Made by a program: the position numbers and the translations under genes
Shown here: positions 1-6,119 of the stretch, piece after piece
How positions within the stretch are numbered: the stretch's first letter is position 1
Layout: each line of letters begins with the position of its first letter
Assembly (NCBI GenBank): GCA_934358675.1
Contig: CAKRKX010000032.1
Coordinates: 1 to 24,590, forward strand
Length of the DNA stretch: 24,590 bases
Origin: an uncultured Agathobacter sp.
GTDB taxonomy: Bacteria; Bacillota; Clostridia; Lachnospirales; Lachnospiraceae
Direction of reading: 5' to 3'
Notes under the pieces: generated by a model
Database searches by the model: none
What the model was told of the DNA's origin: nothing
What the model saw: the letters and a program-made list of their open reading frames with translations, nothing else

Positions 1-21
1 AGTCCCATCTTCCGCATACTT

Positions 22-53
22 AAAAGGGTTCATCCAAACGGATGAATCCTTTT
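22..53 (+). terminator. Intrinsic terminator of a gene upstream of the window
   Basis: A 14-bp stem (22-35 with 40-53, one G-T wobble) with an AAAC loop runs straight into a T-rich tail at 50-54. It would end transcription of a plus-strand gene lying before the window. The A-tract on the left arm means it could also act on the minus strand. Confidence 0.75.
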
Positions 54-242
54 TACTTTATGTAGAAGCATTCCTTGTGCCCATTCCAAAGCTCCGCTTT
101 AAATTTCTTATTAAAACCTGTTGTATTTGTACAACTCTTATGATACGATACATGCACACCAATCCTGTCTGTTTTATTGCTATATGATAGCAGTCTTTAC
201 TATTCCCCCATAGTACAGTAAAAATATATAGGAGAACACAAT
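54..242. other. Leader region before the Rpn-like gene, no gene seen
   Basis: No convincing coding sequence is present; a 63-codon minus-strand frame here lacks a ribosome site and resembles nothing I know. A short perfect inverted repeat, GTTGTA-TTTG-TACAAC, lies at 120-135. A promoter for the downstream gene must lie here, but I see no clear -35/-10 pair at a sensible distance. The ribosome site is GGAG at 231-234. Confidence 0.4.
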
Positions 243-1295
243 ATGACAAACACTCGTAATCCCTATCAGCTCCGTGCCAAAGAGATTGAAGAAATCATTC
301 ACCACAACGGGTTGCCCGAAGAAATCTCTACCGAAGCTCAGCTCTGGGATGTAATTATCAAAAAGGCGACATACAGCTCGCCAAAACTTTTGTTTCCGCT
401 CATTTACGAGATCTACGGAACACGTTACCCTGCGGACTCTGTGATCACGCCACTGTCCACGGAGTATTCCGTGGAACGCTCCGATACAAAGGAGATCTCC
501 GTCATCAAGGCAGATCTGACATTTCAGGTAAACAATTCCGACTTTTACCATTTTGAATGTGAGGTTACATACGATGGTCAGATCACGATCCGAATGCTGG
601 AATACGATCTGCACGCAGCCCTGGCGTTTCGAACGGATACCCAAAAGACGCAGCTTGTTCTCGAGTTTCCAAAATCCACAGTTCTCTTCCTACAGGGAAC
701 CAGAAAGATTCCAGATTACTTAAACTGCCAGCTCAAGTTTCAAGATGGCAGCACACACGAATATCGCGTCCCGACTGTAAAGGTGCAGTCCTACTCGCTC
801 GAAGAAATCAAAGAGAAACATCTGTGTCTTCTCATTCCATTTCTTCCCATCCGGTTTCGCCACAATATTCCATCAGACCGCACCATGCAGTCTGCACAAT
901 CCCCTGACAAAAAGCATGATCTGGAGAAAAAACTACAGAAGTCCAAAGAAGAATTGACTTCCTTTTTCCAAGAAACTATACTTATCTTAGATCACGAAAT
1001 TGCCGATGGATTTCTGTCAGAGGCCGACAAAAAACTTATATTATGGCTCTTACAAAAATCCATGCTTCGCATTTCTTACCGAAACAAGGAATTGTGCCAG
1101 GAGGTGTATGATATGACAGAACCTACATTAAAACTTCCAACTGATGAACTATTCGAAGTTATCCATGAGAACGATGCATTAAAACGCGCCTGCAAGCAAA
1201 AGGATGCTAAGATTGCGGATCAAGATGCTATGCTCGCTGAACTTGCTGAATACAAGCGCATCTATGGAGAATTAAAGTCAGACACCAAAAACTAA
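243..1295 (+). CDS. Rpn/PD-(D/E)XK nuclease family transposase-like protein
   Basis: A 350-residue cytoplasmic protein of the type often annotated in Lachnospiraceae as 'PD-(D/E)XK nuclease family transposase' or Rpn family (recombination-promoting nuclease). Visible support is the N-terminal segment with a hydrophobic strand ending in Asp91 (IKADLTF), followed by HFECEV at 104-109, which matches the D...ExE/ExQ active-site pattern of this superfamily, and then a helical segment. The C-terminal 60 residues are charged and predicted coiled coil. The start is ATG 243 with GGAG 8 bases upstream. The gene stands alone on the plus strand, ends in a strong terminator and is followed at once by a transposase remnant, consistent with a mobile or accessory locus. 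DNA cleavage activity is family knowledge and is not shown here. The exact subfamily is uncertain. Confidence 0.7.
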   Translation: MTNTRNPYQLRAKEIEEIIHHNGLPEEISTEAQLWDVIIKKATYSSPKLLFPLIYEIYGTRYPADSVITPLSTEYSVERSDTKEISVIKADLTFQVNNSDFYHFECEVTYDGQITIRMLEYDLHAALAFRTDTQKTQLVLEFPKSTVLFLQGTRKIPDYLNCQLKFQDGSTHEYRVPTVKVQSYSLEEIKEKHLCLLIPFLPIRFRHNIPSDRTMQSAQSPDKKHDLEKKLQKSKEELTSFFQETILILDHEIADGFLSEADKKLILWLLQKSMLRISYRNKELCQEVYDMTEPTLKLPTDELFEVIHENDALKRACKQKDAKIADQDAMLAELAEYKRIYGELKSDTKN

Positions 1296-1309
1296 CCATT
1301 AACATCGAA

Positions 1310-1344
1310 CCGCCCCATGTGTGATCCAATCACACATGGGGCGG
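1310..1344 (+). terminator. Perfect 14-bp terminator hairpin
   Basis: The arms 1310-1323 and 1331-1344 are perfectly complementary, with a 7-base loop ATCCAAT and an ATTTTAATT tail. It lies 15 bases after the stop of the Rpn-like gene and ends its transcript. The tail is T-poor, so efficiency is uncertain. Confidence 0.75.
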
Positions 1345-1500
1345 ATTTTAATTATGGGCTTTAGCCTGTTAGAAGGGCATCTTATGCCGGATCACATCCA
1401 CCTGCCAGTAAGTATTCCACCCAAGATCAGTGTTTCTAGTTTAATAGTAAATTGCGCGAAGAGAAAGCCAAAGTATCCCTTTCTCCCCAATTCAAGATCT
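1345..1500 (+). pseudogene. Remnant of an IS200/IS605-type transposase (TnpA)
   Basis: A plus-strand frame through 1351-1440 reads LEGHLMPDHIHL-VSIPPK-SVSS, the core of the HUH (Y1) transposase of IS200/IS605 elements, including the metal-binding His-Ile-His at 1396-1404. Only about 25-30 residues are recognisable. The N-terminal part is replaced by the terminator hairpin, and after SVSS the reading frame no longer resembles TnpA; the catalytic Tyr region is missing. The open frame continues to a stop near 1522, overlapping the end of the convergent gene, but has no ribosome site. I infer a dead fragment left by a deleted insertion sequence. The assignment rests on motif recognition alone. 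Confidence 0.7.
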
Positions 1501-3033
1501 CTACTTTGTTTCAGTCAGCTCTGATCCGGTCGTCTCCAATCCATAAGCAAGCCACATAAACACATACGGTTCTATATATGGGTGAAAACAAGTAACCAGT
1601 GCTTGCGCAAAATATGCTATGATCAGCATGAGAAAAGCTACCTTCGTTCGATTTTTCTTTACGACGGCAATAAACTGCCGAACCGCATATCCAAAAATTC
1701 CCAGATAACATAACGTTCCGACAACACCAAAATTTATGAGCGATTGCAGAAACATATTATGCGGATCAATATTTTTTGTAGACCGCCGAATTGCATCCAA
1801 TGTCTCCGCAGACAAATATTTCTGCGAAGCGAAATAATATCCGCCTGGTCCTACTCCGATTGCTTTTTGGAGCAAAGGCATATTTTTAAATGTTTCGCAT
1901 GCCGATTGCCATAATTCCCCTCTTTTATTTCCCCACTTTGCTGAAAATATAATATATCCTGCAATTTTCTGATACTTTCTTTCAAGGATTGCCTTTTCTC
2001 CTGATATATTTACCAATACAACAAAGAGCAAAAAGAAAATTGCACATCCCGCAATGCCAAGACGTACTGGTCTGTAAATCTTTTCCAGATTTTTATTTTG
2101 ATTGATACAATGATCCATTGATTTCCATAATAGCATAACGATCAAAAGAATACCTACACACACCCCTGCATTCAAATGAACTTTCGCAAAACCATAAATG
2201 ATTCTGCAGTTATCCTTTCCTGCGAACAAAATCGTACCTTTTGCAAAAAGACCGGCAATCGCAAATACTCCGATATGGCATAAATAATGTTTCCATTCTT
2301 CCCCTTTCTTTAAAATAAAAGGAAGAACTAACAAAGTAATACCCATCACAAAATATCCTGTGTCACTGCTACTTGAAATCAATGCTAGGTATCCTAAGAA
2401 AACAATTACATAGAAAAACAGCATGCTTTTCCGCCTTTGTTTTTCAAGCAGACAGGAACGCGTCACAATATAAGTAAGTGATATTCCCAGATATGCCGCA
2501 AAAAAATCTATGTTTCCCATGGTGCTTATATGAACAGACTCCCTTATATCAATCGTACTGGCATGAAAGACATTCCATCCCAACAAATTTAGGTACGCGA
2601 TCAAAGAAGTTATTCCTACCGGGATACAAAAAACTTTTTCAACACTATCCGAGTAATCTAAAAGATGTAACATAAGCAGGAATACAGCAATGATACAGCA
2701 CCACATGATCAGCCCCAAATAGCGTCCTTCTGTTCCAACCAATTCTTCCTTTTTACATCCGTTCAAAAAATATGCCAGCACGGAATCTGCCATAAAGGCA
2801 CAGCAGAGAAAAACAGGAGCCCTTCTAATCAGATTTCCTTTTTCGCTCATCTCGTCTCTATATAAAGGAATTGCAATGCAAAACCCCAGAACCACCGTGA
2901 TAAAATAGCTTCCTGCAAACAATGAGAAAAAAGAGATTTTAGCCTCCAAAATATGCGTGTATCCTGTATGATCCATCCATAACGGAAACAACATAATATA
3001 CGATATTAAAAATGCATTGCTTATTCTTTTCAT
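1501..3033 (-). CDS. O-antigen ligase / polymerase-like (Wzy_C) membrane protein
   Basis: A 510-residue polytopic membrane protein with about 12 hydrophobic segments. Its C-terminal third carries a larger external loop and the PHNMFLQSLINFGVVG motif, typical of the Wzy_C/WaaL superfamily. This family includes O-antigen ligases, polysaccharide polymerases and O-oligosaccharyltransferases, which transfer lipid-linked glycans outside the membrane. Start ATG 3033 has AAAGGA about 11 bases upstream. It follows the secreted Thr-rich repeat protein by 62 bases. A terminator lies in that gap, and a TATAAT-like box (3053-3058) in its tail could provide a separate start. A role in glycosylating cell-surface polymers or proteins is inference; the Gram-positive substrate cannot be told from sequence. 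Base use is AT-rich like its left-hand neighbours. Confidence 0.75.
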   Translation of the reverse strand: MKRISNAFLISYIMLFPLWMDHTGYTHILEAKISFFSLFAGSYFITVVLGFCIAIPLYRDEMSEKGNLIRRAPVFLCCAFMADSVLAYFLNGCKKEELVGTEGRYLGLIMWCCIIAVFLLMLHLLDYSDSVEKVFCIPVGITSLIAYLNLLGWNVFHASTIDIRESVHISTMGNIDFFAAYLGISLTYIVTRSCLLEKQRRKSMLFFYVIVFLGYLALISSSSDTGYFVMGITLLVLPFILKKGEEWKHYLCHIGVFAIAGLFAKGTILFAGKDNCRIIYGFAKVHLNAGVCVGILLIVMLLWKSMDHCINQNKNLEKIYRPVRLGIAGCAIFFLLFVVLVNISGEKAILERKYQKIAGYIIFSAKWGNKRGELWQSACETFKNMPLLQKAIGVGPGGYYFASQKYLSAETLDAIRRSTKNIDPHNMFLQSLINFGVVGTLCYLGIFGYAVRQFIAVVKKNRTKVAFLMLIIAYFAQALVTCFHPYIEPYVFMWLAYGLETTGSELTETK

Positions 3034-3061
3034 CCGATTTTATTCCTTTTTTATTATAGAA

Positions 3062-3089
3062 AAAAGGGAGCTGTAAAAAACTCCCTTTT
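3062..3089 (-). terminator. Terminator of the repeat-protein gene
   Basis: A 9-bp stem AAAAGGGAG/CTCCCTTTT (3062-3070 with 3081-3089) has a 10-base loop. On the minus strand it is followed by a T-run ending near 3055. It lies just after the stop at 3096 and separates this gene from the Wzy_C gene. Confidence 0.75.
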
Positions 3090-3095
3090 CATTAA

Positions 3096-4034
3096 TTATT
3101 TTTTTGTAACAAGCTTATATTTGCCAGTTTTCAGCGAAGGAATTCGAATTGTGCCATTTTTATTTACAACCGCCATCTTCGTCTTATCTACAACATACTT
3201 GCCGGTTTTTGGGTTATAAACCGATACATATAACTTCTTTCCCGAAACTACATTCTTTGTATTTACTTCAACAACCGCCTTTTTGCCAGTCTTTACATTT
3301 TTCGAAGTTACTACGACAACAACATTCTTTCCAGCGGCTTCTTTAATCTGCTTTAAAGTTGCTGCAGAAACACTAAACTTGTCATTACTGTTTGCATTGC
3401 GTACAAGTGTCGCTTTCGTTGTAGCTTTTCCGGCGGCATTTTTGCTGATTGTAATTGTAGCTGTAGCATTTTTTGTTACATTGATTACGGTCTTCTCCGT
3501 GATACCAGTTACTTTTCCGGCAGCATCCTTATTAGTAACCACCGTTGAGACCGTCTTCTTACCATAATCATTCTTTCCCGTTGTCTTTACGGTTTCAGTA
3601 ACAGTTCCATCTGTTTTTGTTTCTACAATAGTTGTCTTTTCAGCACCATCCGCAGTTTGCTCAACTTTTGTTTCAACCTTCGTTCCATCTTCCCTTACTT
3701 CGGTTTTTGTATTATCCGAGTTTGCAGGAGTTTCTGTGGTGTTGCCAGAAGGCGTTGTTGGTGTTGAAGACGAGGAATTATTACCAGGATTTTCGCTTGG
3801 CTGATTATCTCCCGTTGTCGGTTGATTATCTCCCGTTGTCGGCTGATTATCTCCCGTTGTCGGTTGGTTATCTCCCGTTGTCGGCTGATTGTCTCCTGTT
3901 GTCAACTGGTTATCTCCCGTTGTAACTTCCTGCGCAACGGCTTCTGCAAGTGCAGGTGTAACTGCTGTTCCCGTAAGAACAAGACATGCCACAAGTGCTC
4001 CCGCAACATACTTTGTTACATTTTGAAGTTTCAT
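3096..4034 (-). CDS. Secreted Thr-rich protein with TTGDNQP tandem repeats
   Basis: A 312-residue exported protein of unknown function. The start is set at ATG 4034 because AAAGGAGGAAGTT lies 11 bases upstream; an upstream GTG at 4064 has no ribosome site. Residues 1-31 form a signal peptide (KY, hydrophobic core, ALAEA cleavage region). Six tandem heptads TTGDNQ(P/L) follow, then a Ser/Thr/Asn/Pro linker. The rest is a low-complexity Lys/Thr/Val-rich region with TKTDGT, GKNDYGKK and NPKTGKY blocks, suggestive of beta-strand repeats. There is no LPXTG or SLH anchor, so it is secreted or held by charge. A strong promoter lies upstream and the XRE gene is divergent. The Thr-rich stretch could be O-glycosylated by the neighbouring Wzy_C protein; this is speculation. 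Confidence 0.8.
   Translation of the reverse strand: MKLQNVTKYVAGALVACLVLTGTAVTPALAEAVAQEVTTGDNQLTTGDNQPTTGDNQPTTGDNQPTTGDNQPTTGDNQPSENPGNNSSSSTPTTPSGNTTETPANSDNTKTEVREDGTKVETKVEQTADGAEKTTIVETKTDGTVTETVKTTGKNDYGKKTVSTVVTNKDAAGKVTGITEKTVINVTKNATATITISKNAAGKATTKATLVRNANSNDKFSVSAATLKQIKEAAGKNVVVVVTSKNVKTGKKAVVEVNTKNVVSGKKLYVSVYNPKTGKYVVDKTKMAVVNKNGTIRIPSLKTGKYKLVTKK
3798..3923 (-). repeat. Six 21-bp tandem repeats coding TTGDNQP
   Basis: Six in-frame 21-base units encode TTGDNQL followed by five TTGDNQP. The units are almost identical at the DNA level, differing mainly in third positions. The unit length is a multiple of three, so copy-number change by slippage would shorten or lengthen the protein without a frameshift. 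Confidence 0.95.
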
Positions 4035-4136
4035 ACTATTAACTTCCTCCTTTGTTCTTTTCACAAAACTTATATTATTTTCTGGTCCAAAGATTCATCT
4101 ATACAAATCCATGTATAAACATAATCTTTTCAGTCC

Positions 4137-4165
4137 ATTATAGCAATACTTTAGTATTTTGTAAA
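4137..4165 (-). promoter_or_regulatory. Promoter of the repeat-protein gene
   Basis: On the minus strand, TTTACA (4160-4165) and TATAAT (4137-4142) are separated by exactly 17 bases. This is a near-consensus housekeeping promoter about 100 bases before the ATG at 4034. Confidence 0.8.
4145..4158. promoter_or_regulatory. Candidate operator palindrome inside the promoter spacer
   Basis: AATACT-TT-AGTATT is a perfect 6+6 palindrome lying wholly between the -35 and -10 boxes of the repeat-protein promoter. XRE-family dimers bind such short symmetric sites, and binding here would block polymerase. The XRE gene starts 53 bases away, so it is the natural candidate. No binding evidence is available. 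Confidence 0.5.
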
Positions 4166-4210
4166 TATGCTTTTTGTAGGCTACCTTATGATAAAAGAAA
4201 GGATTTAAGT

Positions 4211-4519
4211 ATGCTAGGAGATCGAATCAAACACCTTAGAATAACTCGAAATATGAGTCAAGTAGAGCTTGCCACAGCTCTAAATGTATCAAAACAAAGT
4301 GTAAGCAATTGGGAAAATAATAATATTCTTCCAAGTGTAGAAATCATCAAACAACTTGCAATTTTTTTTTCCTGTTCTTCTGATTATCTCTTAGAATTGG
4401 ATGAATCCACCAATGCATATATTGACGTCAGAGATCTTCCGCAACATCAGGTAGCACACCTTCAAGCACTTGCTCGTGACTTACGTGACTTACGTGATTT
4501 AAGCACTAAAAAGCCGTAG
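4211..4519 (+). CDS. Small XRE-family transcriptional regulator
   Basis: A 102-residue DNA-binding protein. Residues 1-60 are a typical HTH_3/Cro-C1 domain: GDRIKHLRITRNMSQVELA, recognition helix SKQSVSNWENN, then PSVEIIKQLA and the SSDYLLEL end motif common in Firmicutes regulators. The tail is short, acidic/basic and helical (DLRDLRDL, from a small direct repeat of CGTGACTTA). Start ATG 4211 was chosen because AAAGAAAGG precedes it and the HTH domain begins there; the frame stays open upstream but without a ribosome site. It is divergent from the secreted repeat-protein gene and probably controls that promoter, and perhaps its own. Confidence 0.85.
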   Translation: MLGDRIKHLRITRNMSQVELATALNVSKQSVSNWENNNILPSVEIIKQLAIFFSCSSDYLLELDESTNAYIDVRDLPQHQVAHLQALARDLRDLRDLSTKKP

Positions 4520-4536
4520 CGCAATCGCTACGGCTT
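4511..4536. terminator. Bidirectional terminator overlapping the XRE stop codon
   Basis: An 11-bp perfect stem (4511-4521 with 4526-4536) has a CAAT loop. The TAG of the XRE gene lies inside the left arm. On the minus strand it is followed by five T's, so it also serves transcripts from the nuclease/small-protein unit. Confidence 0.75.
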
Positions 4537-4662
4537 ATAAAATATCTCTTCTTTTCTCTTAATTCTTATTTCACCCTACATAAGCAAACCTTTTTGCCTT
4601 GTTTTTAAGACGTTCCATTTGCCCCACGATTTTGCCGACCTCAGCAAAATCGTACAACGAAT
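4537..4662. other. Intergenic region with a 10-bp inverted repeat and a short open frame
   Basis: ACGATTTTGC (4626-4635) and GCAAAATCGT (4644-4653) form a perfect stem without a T-tail. On the minus strand an open frame runs through it to a TGA at 4571-4573. Its end reads MERLKNKAKRFAYVG, without a ribosome site. It looks like a gene remnant or part of a dispersed intergenic repeat and not like an expressed gene. Confidence 0.4.
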
Positions 4663-4836
4663 TTACATTTCGCTTGTGACCTCTGTCACCACCTGCGAAG
4701 TCTCCGTGCCAACCGTATCTCCATGATTGACCGCAAAGAAAGACACTCCCAGAATGATCACAAGCGCCAGTATAAGCGGCAGCGCAACCGCAAGTAAAAT
4801 TCCGATCACCAATGAAACATATTTATTCTTCTTCAT
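4663..4836 (-). CDS. 57-residue single-pass membrane protein
   Basis: A small gene of 58 codons including stop, reading MKKNKYVSLVIGILL and then a long hydrophobic stretch (residues 7-36). It ends in a polar Thr/Val/Glu-rich tail TVGTETSQVVTEVTSEM. The start ATG 4836 has GGAGAAG 5 to 8 bases upstream, a convincing ribosome site. It lies 59 bases after the secreted nuclease gene with no terminator between, so the two are probably cotranscribed. Likely topology is N-in with the tail outside. I do not recognise the family. It could be a helper or membrane-retained partner of the nuclease; that is inferred only from position. Confidence 0.65.
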   Translation of the reverse strand: MKKNKYVSLVIGILLAVALPLILALVIILGVSFFAVNHGDTVGTETSQVVTEVTSEM

Positions 4837-4895
4837 AAATTTTCTTCTCCTGATTTTGTAACGATATATTCTAATTGCTGCACAACTCCCACAGA

Positions 4896-5870
4896 TTACG
4901 GATTGCAGTTTTTACACGGATCGTACCCCTGATTGATCAGACTCTTTCTCGTATCGTGAACTTTCTTTTTATTTTTAGCACTCATCTGCTTCACCGACGC
5001 GCAACCTGGCTTGTGAAACTTTTTGGTGTTGGTATTCAGCACATAATCCTGCTTTTGAGACGATGCGCTGCTGTCATCCTTTTTCGTTGTGGCGGAAGAT
5101 TTCGAAAGCTTACTGTCTCCGGTCTTGTAATCGATCATAATCTGCGGCTGCACATTGTAGCAGTATACGCAGAAAGAAATGCCTTTGCCCGCATCCTCGA
5201 CTGAATACGCCTCCATGAGCACGCCGCTCGCAACCAAATTGTCCCCCTCAAAAACCGGAGTCACACGATAAAGCACATGATTTCCGGTCTGCTCCACATA
5301 CTGAGCAACCTTGGTCTCATAAGGCAGCATTCCCTCCGTATTCATGTATCTGGTTCCGGTGATCAGATTCTTCTTGTTCGCATTCTCCGCCGTCAGACAA
5401 TATGCGATCAGATGACAGCGGTTGTAGAGATAATTTCCATCCACGATACCGTTATACTTGACCGTATGCCATCCCGTCGGCTTCACCGAACCGATCTCGC
5501 CGCGTTCCTCCGTCGGTATAAGCTCCGGACAGACATTGGCATATGCCACACCGCAGCGACCAAGCTTATCCAGCTTATGATAGGATTCAAACGCCTTGGT
5601 ATTCTTCTTTTCTTTTGCCGTAAAATACGGTTTGTTGTTATTGACAATAACCGACGGCTCCCCACTGTACTTTGCTACGTCCTTTAACGAAAACCCTTTT
5701 GTCGCAGCCTGTGTCTCAATAACATTTTCTTCCGGCTGCATGCATGCGCTGCAGAATACTGCGGAGCCGGATACCATAAACGCCATAGCAAATGTCACAA
5801 AGCGTTTTCTGATTCCGTTTCCTCTCTTCACATGTTCATTTGCATTTCCGTTTTTCATCAAATCAAGCAT
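4896..5870 (-). CDS. Exported DNA/RNA non-specific endonuclease (EndA/DNA-entry type)
   Basis: A 324-residue protein with a basic N-terminus and a hydrophobic segment (23-43) ending in FCSACM, either a signal peptide or a weak lipobox at Cys43. Residues ~95-225 are a beta-beta-alpha-metal nuclease domain: GRCGVAYANVCPE, catalytic motif LYNRCHLIAYCL (His153 is the expected general base, Asn177 the metal ligand in GTRYMNTEGM). This matches the NRGH/DRGH motif of streptococcal EndA and Spd nucleases, with Cys at the Gly position. After a Ser/Lys linker, the tail (276-324) has His286, Cys290, Cys319 and Cys322 in a FHxPGC...CxxC pattern, probably zinc-binding. Start ATG 5870 follows GGAGG by 9 bases. 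Likely role is extracellular nucleic-acid degradation or uptake. Confidence 0.88.
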   Translation of the reverse strand: MLDLMKNGNANEHVKRGNGIRKRFVTFAMAFMVSGSAVFCSACMQPEENVIETQAATKGFSLKDVAKYSGEPSVIVNNNKPYFTAKEKKNTKAFESYHKLDKLGRCGVAYANVCPELIPTEERGEIGSVKPTGWHTVKYNGIVDGNYLYNRCHLIAYCLTAENANKKNLITGTRYMNTEGMLPYETKVAQYVEQTGNHVLYRVTPVFEGDNLVASGVLMEAYSVEDAGKGISFCVYCYNVQPQIMIDYKTGDSKLSKSSATTKKDDSSASSQKQDYVLNTNTKKFHKPGCASVKQMSAKNKKKVHDTRKSLINQGYDPCKNCNP

Positions 5871-6038
5871 GCGTTCTGTCCTCCGATTTATAGAATTCGA
5901 CCAAATCGGTCCAAGTCTTTTCTCACTTAAACTTATTTTATCATATAAATCGGAATATCCAAATCTTTTCGGACAGATTTTGTCTTAATATTTCACACAG
6001 AAATAAAGTGTGCGCGAGCTGCGCATACCCGCGGAGCG
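5871..6038 (-). promoter_or_regulatory. Nuclease leader and candidate promoter
   Basis: On the minus strand TTGGAT followed after 16 bases by TAAAAT lies about 70-95 bases before the nuclease ATG. The match is moderate. A small hairpin (GTGTGCGC 6008-6015 with GCGCATAC 6021-6028, one wobble) lies further upstream. No gene is present. Confidence 0.35.
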
Positions 6039-6075
6039 TTTTGATTCATAGGAAGGAATTTCCTATGAATCAAAA
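6039..6075. repeat. Perfect 16-bp palindrome, REP-like
   Basis: The arms 6039-6054 and 6060-6075 (TTTTGATTCATAGGAA and its complement) match perfectly around a 5-base loop. The palindrome overlaps the T-tract of the adjacent minus-strand terminator. On either strand it would form a very stable stem. Confidence 0.85.
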
Positions 6076-6099
6076 AAGCCGCAGCATTTGCCACGGCTT
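6076..6099 (-). terminator. Terminator of the amidase-methyltransferase-GGDEF/EAL operon
   Basis: On the minus strand AAGCCG pairs with CGGCTT, with an inner GCA/TGC pair, followed by TTTTTTG. It lies 20 bases after the GGDEF/EAL stop at 6120. Confidence 0.8.
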
Positions 6100-6119
6100 C
6101 CTGAATCACGTTGTCACTC

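Noticed and set aside
3798..3923. Possible CRISPR-like array
   Set aside because: The 21-base units are contiguous without spacers and encode a protein repeat in frame.
3632..3925. Plus-strand frame with DYLPLS repeats, opposite the TTGDNQP repeats
   Set aside because: It is the mirror of the real minus-strand repeat gene; no ribosome site, and the minus-strand gene has promoter, signal peptide and terminator.
4052..4210. N-terminal extension of the XRE protein
   Set aside because: The frame is open, but it crosses the promoter region and lacks a ribosome site; the HTH domain begins at ATG 4211.
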